64,000 nucleotides of DNA from Saksenaea vasiformis B4078. Its lineage: Eukaryota > Mucoromycota > Mucoromycetes > Mucorales > Saksenaeaceae. Under the pieces are notes generated by a model, which saw only the letters and a list, made by a program, of their open reading frames with translations, was not told the origin of the DNA and searched no databases. The stretch spans positions 1 to 64,000 of the forward strand of contig JNDT01002384.1 in assembly GCA_000697055.1 (NCBI GenBank). The letters are read 5' to 3'. Of this stretch, positions 45,581 through 56,483 are shown piece by piece. Every line of letters begins with the position of its first letter. Position 1 is the stretch's first letter. Position numbers and translations under genes: made by a program.

Positions 45581-47289
45581 TCAAAAAAACAACAAAGGGA
45601 GCAGGAAGATAAACACTGTCGGCCACCATTCTTTGATGATGCCTGAATGATGGTGTTGTTTCATGGCTGCACCGAGGAGCGGACCTTCGCCGTGACCATA
45701 ACTATTTTCACCGTGGGAGGGTGAGGAGGGATCGTCTATCATCTGGACACAGGTGTCGATATTTTTTTGGTTTGGTGTAGCCTTGATCGCATGGCCATCG
45801 AAATCACACGCTCCTCGGTGTCGTTTTGCGTAGAGATGATATAATAGACTGAGTTTTTCCTTGGGTGAGCAGAAAGAAAAGGCGCCGTAGAACCCCTTTT
45901 CTGCGTCAACACGGATGGCGTCGCAGGACACGACGCCACACATCATGTCAAGCTGGGAGCCCAGCGCAGAAGAATTTTTGTCTGTGTTCGAGACCTTTTC
46001 TGAGGCTGTACAAATCAGGCTGTCATGCATACACTGACATGCAGACGCTGACGGTGTGGGTGGCAAGGCCGTCGCTGCCTTCCAGTTATCACCCGCTGGT
46101 GGACATGCCGACGCCGACCGCGTCTGATTAAACGCATCCATGTTTGTGCCCTTTGGATTAATTTTCGCCAAAGCTTGTTGAAGATTGGTATAATCTGGCA
46201 AAAGTTGTGTCGAATTGCCCAGCTGAACTAAACCATAGTTGTTGTTTTCCTGTGTCCACTCATACACCACACCGCCCGACCATACATCTGTCATCTGCGG
46301 TCCATAAATGGCCTCTACTTCTCCGAAACTGCGAGGGGTAACCAGATTACAGCCGTATTCGGATAAAAATACCGGTTTGCTGTAATTTGCAAACTCAAGT
46401 GTCCGATCAGCAAAACCCGATTTTTCAAACGATGAATCACCGCACCATTCGTAGAGATTAACACCATAAAAATCCACCTAAACCAAATTAGTGCATCGAA
46501 CCGCCAAAAAAAAAAAAGAAAAAAAAGAAATAAAACCTGTTCTTCTGGTTCGCCGCAGTTAAAGTAGTCTTTGAGAGGGGAGCGTACATCGGCATCATCA
46601 TTGCTGGCATAGCCTACGGGGATGTAGCGTTTCTGTGTTGTTTGAATATACCGTCGAATATCCCGTATGGCGGCTTTGACAAAGACCGATGCAGGTGTAT
46701 TCGTTTTGTTGTTTGTCACCTCATTGCCAGCAATAAAGGCTAGTACATTATCATATTTGGCAAACGCATCCACCGTCGTTTTGTAAGCGTTGTACAAGCG
46801 TACATCGTATTCAGGTGTTTCGCGATTAATCGAATAATGAGGAGTAGCAATATCCAATAAAATATACAGACCAGCCGTTGCAAATGCCTTCATACATTCA
46901 TCATGGTTTTTTTGATGATCCACCTTCGTTTTTTTTGAATGAGCTCTTTTTTTTTCTTTTTTTAGTAGTAGTTATTTTATAAGCCATACCTCGTACACCC
47001 GTACGACGTTGAGACCAAGTTTTGACATTAATGAGGCATCACGTACACAGGCAGAAGGGTCAGCTAAAGGGTCTATCAATGCATTATTTGTTCGTGGTTG
47101 GTAGGCCACTCTTTTTTTTTTAAAAGTCAGTGTTAAAGCGTTGAGATAAAAGAAGGAGTTTTTTTACCCTTTGATGAAAAATTGATTCTTGGTTACTGAG
47201 TCAAAAAACTTGTGACCCTTGATAACGATTGGATGAAGTGCCTGTACAAACGTAACATACAGCACTAATAAACCGAATGTAAAAAGCAT
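45581..47289 (-). CDS. GPI-anchored beta-1,3-glucanosyltransferase (GH72+, GAS/GEL/Phr)
   Basis: Exons in minus order are 47168-47289, 46990-47110, 46537-46923 and 45581-46477 (508 aa). It has a signal peptide, then the GH72 domain with FIKGVAYQP, LGLNVVRVY, the acid/base Glu in GNEVTNN (E149) and the nucleophile in FLSEYGCN (E250). A cysteine-rich X8/CBM43 module follows (CQCMHDSLIC to GACDFDG), then a short Ser/His-rich stretch and a C-terminal hydrophobic tail typical of GPI attachment. The enzyme elongates and branches beta-1,3-glucan in the cell wall. Exon phases agree at all junctions. Confidence 0.9.
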
Positions 47290-48820
47290 AAGAGAAAAAA
47301 AAGTTCTTTAAAAGAGTCCATCACATTCGTCGAAATTCAACGGCCTTTTTGAAGTGTTGTTATGATTTCAATATTTCCTTTTGTCCTCTGGAATTTTTTT
47401 TGTCTCCTTTATTTTGACAACCGGAATGCAACGCTTCCCTTTGTTTTCAAAGGTAGTACGGCTCACCTGGAGAATGTGTTGTGTGTTAATGGTGTGTACA
47501 CGAGGTAAAAAAAAGGTCAGCCCTATCCGCCCTGTCGGACCTATCACGTGTAGTAGAATGTTGGATGGTAAAATAAAAATTAAAAAAAAAGGCAGCGAAT
47601 AGGGTTATTTCTACCATGTATCTTTATTGATCTTCAATTTCCGTCATAATTGACATTTTGATCTCGAGGGAGATAAGATGTTTTGGTTGGTATCGATAGG
47701 ATGATAACTAAATTGCTTAGTAGAAGAAGAAGAAGTAGAAGACTGGAACCCCATTGTGCTACTTGGCCCGTTCGCACGGGCAACTTTCTTTCTTTAAAAA
47801 AAACTCTCACCCTTTATTATTTCCCTCTTTAAACGCGGGGTAGAAATAATAGATGAATGATAAGAAAGAGCGTGTGATTTATGACGATATCGTGCAATCG
47901 ACCCAGGTCTTTTCTAGCGAATCACATGTTATCTTACAGAAAAAAAAAAACCTCTCTCCACTTTATGTTTTCTATAGAGGGTTTATTATCACCTAAATTA
48001 CATGGGTCACCCTCACCTTAAGTATAACTTGATCATCGGTCCATTTAAAAAAAAGAAAAAAAGAAAAACGATGTCATTAAGCATATGAATAATAAAAAAG
48101 CCAACCATAATGATGACCCTCCTTTTTGCCACTGAGGAATTAAGCACACTGCCTTAAGAGAGAAGAAGAAAATGCGTTCACATGCTCTTCAGTCGGAATC
48201 TGATTTCCTGAAGCGGTTTAGCCCGATCTAAGAAAACATGGCTAAACCAAAGTTAGTGATGTTGGCTTGTTACCCCAGACAGGTTGCGCTTTTTTCACTT
48301 TCTGGCACCCACCCACAGTCACAGAGAGGTAAAGCGAAATGACGCTAGGGATTTACCTTTTGAGGAGTGAGACTAGACTATATATGGAGTTTCAGGCATG
48401 GGTCCCCATATCCCCCTCTCAGATCGTTATCTCTCTTTGATCAAAAGGAAAATCCCTTATTTCATCGCATGATTGATCAATGCGGCTGTGATCATCAAAA
48501 AGAAATAACAGATCCACTAGAAGCCAAGAAAATTGAACAGAATGATATTTCCTTATTTTGAAAATAGAAACCTTTTTGTTTGATGACGCTCTTTTTTTTC
48601 TAATCGATGGTTTGGCAGGAGGGAAAGAACATCATTGCATCGTCAACAAACTCCGCCGTCTTGGACAGTTTTGTGTTGTTCTATAAAAAAGGGCCGAGGA
48701 AATGAGACGTGTACCAGACAAAAAAAAATCTATATAAATATACATATATAAAAAAGAACAAAAAAAAAGGGTTCAGCTCTTCCTTTTAAGACATATTTAT
48801 ATTATTCATTCATCGTCATC
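47290..48820. other. 1.5-kb divergent promoter region
   Basis: This lies between GH72 and glutamate 5-kinase. It holds an E-box, two short perfect hairpins (GCCCGT/ACGGGC at 47766-47781; a 9-bp stem GGTTTAGCC/GGCTAAACC at 48215-48248) and many A/T runs. No gene is seen. Confidence 0.4.
47545..47550. promoter_or_regulatory. E-box CACGTG between GH72 and PRO1 genes
   Basis: ATCACGTGT resembles the sterol-regulatory E-boxes bound by fungal SREBPs and the sites of Cbf1-like bHLH proteins. It lies about 260 bp from the GH72 start codon. Chance occurrence is possible. Confidence 0.3.
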
Positions 48821-50242
48821 ATGGTGGTCTACCGAAACGTCCAGAACACACATCGTCCTACAAAATCGTCTTTGACATTGGTTATCAAGGTTGGCACCTC
48901 GTCGATCTGTGATGAAAGCACCCATTATCCATTACTCGGCAATCTCTCCCGTATTGTTGAAACCATTATTCATTTGAAACGGATGGGCCATCGAGTGGTA
49001 CTGGTGACAAGTGCTGCTGTCGGTACTGGTTTACGACGATTAAATATGTCTGAAAAGCCAAAACGCTTGGCAGCGGTTCAGGTAAAGCATGTGCGTGCAA
49101 CAAACAAGGAAAAAAAAAAAGAAAGAACAGAGGGAAAAAGAAGAAAAACTAAACTTAATAATAACATGTAGGCCATTGCTGCTGTTGGTCAAGGCCGTTT
49201 GATGAGCATGTATGATGATCTTTTTGGCCAGTTTAACCAGCCTGTGGCTCAGATTTTACTGACCCGCAATGACCTGGCCGATGTAAGTCTTTGCCAAGTC
49301 GCTTCGCTGAATCATTGAACCGCCTTTGCAGCGATCGCAGTACTTGAATGCGGTCAATTGCCTGGAAGAACTCTTGGATATGAGTGTTGTTCCTATTGTG
49401 AATGAAAATGACACCATCTCTGTCTCGGTACATGAAACAACCACATGTGGGAGGAGTTCTTGTCAACTTACCAGTCTTTTTTTTTACGTTAGGAAATTAA
49501 ATTCGGTGATAACGATACATTATCAGCTATTACAGCCGGCATGGTCAAGGCAGATTACCTGTTCCTGATGACAGATGTTGACTGTCTTTATACGGACAAT
49601 CCTCGTACAAATCCCAAAGCAAGGCCGATTCTGGTATGCGACGATATTGATCAGCTACGAGAACAAGTGGTCGTTACTTCGCCTGGCTCTGCTCTTGGTA
49701 CGGGTGGCATGGTTACCAAGTTGGTTGCTGCCGATCTTGCTACAGCCGCCGGTGTTACAACCGTGATTACGCGTGGCGCCACACCTGAAAATATCATCCC
49801 GATTATCACCGCAGAAGATGAAGTGACCAAAATGCCACCCCACACTCGTTTCGTGGCCAAACCACAACCTCTGATCGACCGCAAATGGTGGATTCTTCAT
49901 GGTTTACATACAGCCGGAACCATCTACATCGACTCCGACGTGGCTGAGGAGATCGCCAGTGGGGCGGCTCGTCAGGGTGCCAGTGGCGCATCACTATTTG
50001 CCCATTCCGTGGCCAAAGTAGAAGGCAACTTTGTCGAACATCAAGCCGTTCGACTGATTGTCAAACACACGGGCAAAAATGGAGTTACGGACTACGTTAC
50101 GGTTGCCAAAGGCATTGTTAATTACTCAAGTGCCGAAATCTGTCGTATCATGCGCGCCAAAGAGAACAACATTGTTGACTCGCTGGGTTACAAAGATGCC
50201 GACTGTATTATCAACCGTGATAATATGGCCATCTCCATCTAA
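48821..50242 (+). CDS. PRO1: glutamate 5-kinase with C-terminal PUA domain
   Basis: Exons 48821-49081, 49172-49282, 49332-49427 and 49493-50242 give 405 aa. The amino acid kinase fold is shown by [18 protein letters not shown], the proline-sensing region [30 protein letters not shown] and a [13 protein letters not shown] loop. Residues about 290-400 form the PUA domain ([13 protein letters not shown] to GIVNYSS). The enzyme phosphorylates L-glutamate to gamma-glutamyl phosphate, the first step of proline synthesis, and is normally feedback-inhibited by proline. Length matches yeast Pro1 (428 aa) and is unlike the fused P5CS of animals and plants. Confidence 0.93.
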
Positions 50243-51295
50243 ACAAAAAAAAATATTCTTTACTCTATATTTCTGCATCGTTTTTCTCTTCGCTCCTCCC
50301 CCTTTGCAAAAAAAAAAGAAAAAAAAATTAAGCCAGAAATTCCTTCCCCCCCCTTTTTACTTACTTCTTCTTCATTTTAGCATAATCATTGATACAACCC
50401 TTCTCCTCCTTCTCTCTCTATCTCTCTTATGTTCATTGTCCTTCTCCCTCTCCGAAACCGAAAGTAAAACATTAAAAAAGTGAACTGGACCAAAATGAGA
50501 CACAAGTCCTTTCTTTTTTGCACGTGTGACACAAAAAGTTGAGTATTTTCTATCCGGATGATGCCGATGATCATGAACGGTATTTCAAATGAAGCGGATG
50601 AAGAAATGAATCAAAGGAAAAAAAAGCTGTGCAACAATTATCCCGGTTTAAAAGATCCCTGCATCAGGATATATTCTGCACGTATTATTATCCTATGAAG
50701 CATCAGGCAATCTTTTTTTTTTTTTGGTTTGATCTGATCCGATACGTGGCTTTATTGGAGAGAGAGAGAGAGACAGAGAGAGACAGGAGAGAACATGGCG
50801 TGGTACGGCCTATTATGGCTGTGCCATGTGTTTCTATGTTTTATCAACCCACATACCGTTTTGCTAGATCACCGCGATGTTCCCTTCCGGAGATGCTTCT
50901 CGTTCGTCTGCCTTTTGGGCAGCCGCGGGCTTCCTTCTAACCATCCAATCAATGGCAGCATCGGAGTCGGCATTATGCCGGAAAAGACTAATTAGCTGAT
51001 CGCCCCTTCCTTCCTTCGTTCCTATGCTGCTTCGCCTAAGCAATCGCTAGTAGAACTCACCGCTTCTTCAGATTAAACATGCCATTGATTTGATGCCCAT
51101 AGATCCATCAAGTACTACACAGTGAATGTTTGCGCACGTTTGATACAGTTCGGCGGACAGCAACAAGATGCACTCTAAGCGCATAAGAATGACGATCCTT
51201 GAGATAGTGTCTCACACTTGGCGCGCAACGTCATCGTGGGACACGAAAGCCCCATTTTCGGGAAATTGCGGGAAAAAAAGCGTGATTAAAAAGAA
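50243..51295. other. spacer with one possible minus-strand exon
   Basis: On the minus strand, 50864-50995 is open after an AG acceptor and reads FRHNADSDAAIDWMVRRK, with a plausible charged tail and a TAG. Upstream minus sequence at 51030-51200 contains another open segment, but I could not join them. The same bases are also open on the plus strand. This may be the end of a small unknown gene divergent from the 51.3-kb gene. Otherwise there is low-complexity sequence and a GA repeat near 50761. Confidence 0.3.
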
Positions 51296-51918
51296 ATGCA
51301 AGCGGCGGTAGTAACGCTACTGGTAGGATCCATGAAGATGGAATCAAATCAGGAAACAACAAAAGAGGCAAGCGTGCTTGCAGTTGATCGGCAACAGCCG
51401 GTGAAGGTACTGGAACAAGATGTCACATGGAATCCCTTGAGAAGACCTTTCATCGATCACTTTTTGCAAGGGTGCGCGATATGAACACTAAAAAGAAGCC
51501 GTTCATTTCTGGAAATACCATCCGTTCGTCCCGTGTAACCTATTTTCTGAATGTTTGTCATACCAATGATGTAGGGAAGAAAGCGAAGAACAACACAGCG
51601 TTCAATTAATCGATAACCATCAGTTTCACGAGAACAATTCACATTTTTACGAACCACCATGCTGTCATCCTGTGGTATCCGCATGGGTGCACGCACGTAC
51701 AGGCAAAAAATGGTGGTATGGTGTGACGCTAGGTAATCGATTTATTATTGTTATTGTTACTACTACTACTACTACTACTACTCTGCTTACCACATTGAAG
51801 GTGGTTGTCTGAAGAAGAACGAGAACGAAACTTCTTTAGGGAGAGGGATGTCCGAGCAGAACCGAACATGGATGTGCGCGATAGGGAACAATATGAAAAA
51901 GGCACTAGAGACCCGTAG
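51296..51918 (+). CDS. small hypothetical protein, 145 aa
   Basis: Exons 51296-51471, 51575-51732 and 51815-51918. The second intron contains a (TAC)n run. The protein has an acidic N-terminal part (LEQDVTWNPLRRPFIDHFL), a central FYEPPCCHPVVSAWVHARTG followed by KKWWYGV, and a highly charged C-terminus (EERERNFFRERDVRAEPNMD). The central Pro/Cys/Trp block looks conserved rather than random, and the three exons agree in phase. I do not recognise the family. An alternative start is the ATG at 51332, and without the last splice the frame would end at 51812 in a Thr-rich tail. Confidence 0.5.
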
Positions 51919-52051
51919 GTAAAGTGAGAGCAAAGAACTGTTACTGTCCCGCCAGTGATTAGCATAGTTTATACACAGTGGTTAAAATAGATGTACAAAA
52001 AAAAGAACAAAACATTAGAATTACATGAGACATAAAAGATGGTTGTTTCTC

Positions 52052-54658
52052 TTAGTAATAGCCAAACCCGTTGCTGTGACCATTGGTGTATCTTTTGTTT
52101 GCATCGGTAAACATCGTCGAAGATGTCATTGACGTCGAAGGCATGCCGAGGTACTGTTGTGGTGCGCTCAGTGCGGAGGGATTCAAAGGGTATGCTGGGC
52201 TAGAAATAACAAAATGGTCCGAGGTCTGCGGTGCAACGCTGCCACTGGTCCATGGTTGAGGGCTGGTATTGGCTGAAGCAAAATCGGGGGAGCTGAATGT
52301 GGACGTGTTTGCCGTCGTCGGATCACTGCCACTGCTTTCCATGATGCCCATCATACCGTTTGATGCATAGCTGACGAGATCAGCACTGTACATGAGGTTG
52401 GAGAATTGCATTTCTTCTGCATTGCATATGGTGTCTGTCTTGTGTAGATCAAACGCAGATGAGGCCGAGGCAACGTCCAACACGCACGGAACGGTTCGTT
52501 GCTGCACAAGCGCTGCTTCGGTCGAAAATGCCAAGGCTTGCGTTGTCGTGTCGGGTGGTGCTTCTCGCAGATCAAGTGTGACACCGAGTTGTTCCGAAAA
52601 CATGGTCTGGATTCGTCGTACCAGGCCGAGAACGTACTTGTGGTGTCGAACAGGGCAGGTGTACAAGATCGTTGCCATTTTCTCTAATTGTGTCTTGGCC
52701 CATGCGCCTCGCGCTGTTGATTGTAAGAGTGTCCCGTAGATGGTGGTAGCCATCATCAAGGTTTCGAGAGAGAAATGGCACCATAATTGCTGTAACTGGG
52801 TCCAGCATTCCAATAACTCTACGATGGTGTCTGCCGCCTTGAGAGACACTTCATGCGAAAGCACATCGATAGCCGAAGGTTGCTGTTTTTCGTCCGTTGA
52901 TCGTGATAAAAATAACCCATACAACTGACAGAGTTGAAAGTTATACTCAAAGTTTAACTTGATGCAGGCTTGTTCTCTGAAGGAAACACTTCTCCAGTTA
53001 CGCTTGTGAATATCGCCCTTGGTGTACTTTAGGTGGGGTGGTAAATTGTTGTACCAATCCTTGAGTTCTTTGTCCAATGCCGAAATAGAAGAAAGTAACG
53101 GTTTTTCTTCGGCCGTTTTGTAAATAATGTCTCTGTAAATGCGCGTGATCCGAAAACGTTGAATCATGAACTCGACTCTCCACCGGACTTCTCCCGCTTC
53201 ATTTTTCATCAAGTGGGGGTAATCCACTGTGATCGTATCCTCTGGTGGCAAAGAAAAAGGTCGATCTGAGTGAATGCTGCAAAGCGTCTCTAGGAAGTAG
53301 AGAACCCAAAAGAACCGTCGATGGCGTTCATTTTGGATCGGATCATCGCTTGTTGGTTTTTGATGCATCTTCAGGTCGAGACACATGCGGACGGCAAGAC
53401 CCAAGTAAATATAGGCTTCGGACTCGGACTCGTTTCGTTTTTCTCCGGGTTTACCAATGGCATAGACATACATGATGATCAAACTGTGCATGGTATCCAC
53501 GTTGGTCGTCATGAAGCGTTCCTTCAACATTTCTTTTGCCTTTTCGAAAAAATGTTCGCCTACTTGGTTTGGATCTTTTCCCGGGAATAAATCATGATAA
53601 ATAGCTGCGTGTCGTGCTGTCCAAGCCAAAATGGTATTGGCTAACAGAGGATCGAGCGTACCGTTGCGATATTCGTCCGCGACCGAACCATGGCGACCGA
53701 TACTGGGCAGACAGAGAAAGCAACTGCAATAGATATTCATCATGTGTTCCAAGGTCTTTTCTGGTAATCGCTCGGGTAGTTGATTTGTTCGATTATCAGG
53801 TACGGTCGAATCAGGTTCCCATGTACTGTAGAGTGGGAAAGTCTTGAGTCGACATTTCCATAAGGGTTTTTTGCGTGCAATGGTTGTCTTATTTGCAGAA
53901 GGGGTGTCGTTAAAAGAGGCGGTTGAGGATTGCGAAGAGGGACTTGAATCATGACCATCGCAACCATCTAATTCAAGATGGGAAATACCTGACAGTAACA
54001 TATCGTACAAGTCGTGTAATGATACAATATTGGTATCAATACGTAAACCCCGTGGGGTAAGGGATAAGGACCACTGTGCTTTACCGGTGTCAATTAGATT
54101 GGTTATACTGGGAGATTGTCTAGGTCGTTCTTCGTCGTCTCCGATGGGGCGGACTTCCATACGTTTTGTAGTCGTTCTCACGTCTTGTATATCCGATTCA
54201 ATCGATTGAATTCGTTGCTGTAATGTATCCACGGTTTCGTTTAACTTTATAAAATTAAACAAGTCTACTTGTGTTGCTGAACCATCATAAGAACAGGAGA
54301 CTACAAGACGAGAAGTATGTGTGTTTTTTTTTCATCAGCTTTGCAACTGCGCCATTTTACTTTTTATATATTACCATTGGCTTGCTGACACCGAGTACAT
54401 GTTGGATGGGCGAAATCACACTTGACTAATCCATAGTTAATGAATGGTAGACCGAGGAGGAGAAGAATCGTCAATGGAGCATACCTTTTTTACATCTATA
54501 TTATTCATTGTGGGGTTAAATAAGAATGAACAAAAAGGATATATATAAACTTTATTTTTTTTTTTTTACCTGCATCGCTCGCAGGCCATAGTCATTCGAA
54601 TTTTTTTGGATGCAGTAGTTGAACCGCCATTGTTTGGATGAGAATGAGTTTGTGGCAT
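52052..54658 (-). CDS. Zn2Cys6 transcription factor with fungal_trans domain
   Basis: Exons in minus order are 54570-54658, 54485-54495 (11 nt), 54375-54425 and 52052-54300 (799 aa). Together they encode C26-x2-C29-x6-C36-x6-C43-x2-C46-x6-C53, an exact binuclear zinc cluster. A linker and a heptad coiled coil follow (ETVDTLQQRIQSIESDIQ), the usual dimerisation element. The middle homology domain contains GRHGSVADEYRNGTLDPLL, YLGLAVRMCLDLKMHQ and RRFFWVLYFLETLCSIHSDR. The C-terminal 200 residues are Ser/Thr/Pro/Asn-rich and likely activating. The regulated pathway is unknown. The 11-nt exon supplies most of the basic CKKV stretch between the second and third cysteines. Confidence 0.88.
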
Positions 54659-55044
54659 GCTTGTTTGGTTATTTTTATTACAGTCCCACGGTTAAGCCGC
54701 TGGGAATAGAGAGAGAGAGAGTGATTGAATAAAATGGCTGCAGGTGTGTGTGTGTGTGTCTGTGTATATGAATATATGTGGTTCTCTTTTTTGGGGTATT
54801 TTTTGTACAGTCAGGGGGATGGTTAAGTTGTCGAAAAGTAATAATAATAAAAAAAAGAAAGGAAAATAGAAACATGAACAAACAGGTGTGTGAATTTCAA
54901 AAGTTCATCTCCGCCATAAGTGATTGTTGCGTATGCCGTGTTGCGGATGTGTATCCTTTTGGTGTGTGGATATATATATATATATATATATATAATATGT
55001 GGGTGTGTAAAAGGTGTGCGTGTGCGTGTGTACCCCTTTCATTA
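54659..55044. other. spacer with (TA)n and GT-rich repeats
   Basis: Promoter of the Zn2Cys6 gene and 3' flank of the acidic-protein gene. It contains (GT)n around 54744, (TA)n at 54970-54994 and GTGTGCGTG repeats near 55010-55030. No gene is seen. Confidence 0.45.
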
Positions 55045-55602
55045 TTACCGACTTATCGACCATGTTGCTGATTCTTCTTCAATTGGATATAATTGACCTG
55101 CAATCCTTGATTCATCTCCTGTTGAAATTGTTGTGGTGCCTTGATTTGATTTGGATGTTGGTACAATCGTCTTGGTCCTTTGTAGTTCATAGCCATATTC
55201 ATCCTCTTCTTCATCACTGTATGTATATTCCATCTCTTCAAGCATGTCTGAATCATCTTCTTCATCGTCTTCATCACTTAAATCGTTCAGTACAAAATCA
55301 AGCCATCGTTCTGCTTCTGGTATTTCGTTTGATGGTTCTTCTTCTTCTTCTTCTTCTGCTGCTGCTGCTTCTTCTGATTCTTCTGTTGGTATTTCTTGTT
55401 CTCCTTCATTTTCTTCTCGTACTTCCAACCTCCATCGTGCTTGTTTTTCTTCCTGTACTCGTCGATGTTGTTCACGGAGCATATTTGCAATCAAAACATA
55501 GTTTCGAATAGGTAGATCAACACGTGCTTGATGGTAGTGTAGTAATTTATGATGTGAAATGACTTGGAGATAATGGTACTCTTCAAATGCGAAATTTGTC
55601 AT
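55045..55602 (-). CDS. hypothetical acidic protein
   Basis: A single frame of 185 aa from ATG 55602. An aromatic/His-rich N-terminal helix region (FAFEEYHYLQVISHHKLLHY, PIRNYVLIANMLREQ) is followed by a long Glu/Asp tract and a Ser/Thr-rich tail. The longer frame to 55626 has no ATG. The folded N-terminal part looks like a real domain, while the acidic tail suggests a nuclear or chromatin-binding partner; that is inference. I recognise no family. Confidence 0.6.
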   Translation of the reverse strand: MTNFAFEEYHYLQVISHHKLLHYHQARVDLPIRNYVLIANMLREQHRRVQEEKQARWRLEVREENEGEQEIPTEESEEAAAAEEEEEEEPSNEIPEAERWLDFVLNDLSDEDDEEDDSDMLEEMEYTYSDEEEDEYGYELQRTKTIVPTSKSNQGTTTISTGDESRIAGQLYPIEEESATWSISR

Positions 55603-56483
55603 GTTGTGAAATAAGGAAGGTGCCAAAGCAAATCCATGCGGGAATTTATAAGGAAGTAAAATGCTGCGCCGGGATGACTCACCCCTCCTCTCCCCCGCCC
55701 CTCGTTTTTCTTTATTTCCGACTGCGCATTGGCCCGCTGCGGATAATCATGCCAAAATTGTCTTCCCGCCAATCATGTCGAAGAAAAATGAAGCAAGATA
55801 AGACCTAAAATTACGTTTTACCCCTTTCATGGCGAGAGAGAGAAACGACGGAAATCGCCCATCCAATGATCTTTGATGTGGCAAAAACTTGTCAAATCTG
55901 CGGAGAGAAAAAATCAAAAATGAGCGGCTTATGAAATAGAGAATATGACAGACTTTTATAAACTTTTATACAGTAGCTCATCGTTAGGGAACATGTCAAT
56001 GCTCATGAATGACATTCACTTATTCTTTGTTTTTTCGGTGCATAAACACATTTCATTGTTGTAAAAAGAGCAGAAAGCTGTCAGTAAGATTAGACAACTT
56101 ATTCATCCTTCTGGACCGTGTAACAACTTTATAAGTCGGCATAGATCTTTTTTTTTCTTTTTGTTACTGCCGACAATGGGATCCTTTGCTACAACAGCAA
56201 CCACTTAAAATTATACACAAGTCATTTGATTATTTGCTTATCTCTTGTAGCACCTTGCTACTGAACTTCTGACTCTAACCGCATGGAACTTTCTGGATAA
56301 CTCAAAGATGATCCTACCTTGGGAAACCTATCACTTCTTGGTTGCACTGACACAACATCCCCGTTCCCGTGATAATAAAGCTGCGGCAAGTACATTTTAC
56401 TTACTGCATTTAGACAAAGAAAAAGAAAACTACATACTCGTTTGCGCCACAGAACTATTATTTTTTATTGGTCGGTCAGTCAG
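55603..56483. other. intergenic, no gene seen
   Basis: 0.9 kb with short frames only. The left end presumably holds the promoter of the acidic-protein gene. A few coding-like residues near 56230-56400 (plus strand) do not form a gene. Confidence 0.4.

Noticed and set aside
50629..50995. Plus-strand frames with a hydrophobic start (MAWYGLLWLCHVFLCF)
   Set aside because: They run through a GA microsatellite and the opposite strand reads more like protein; no splice or family support.
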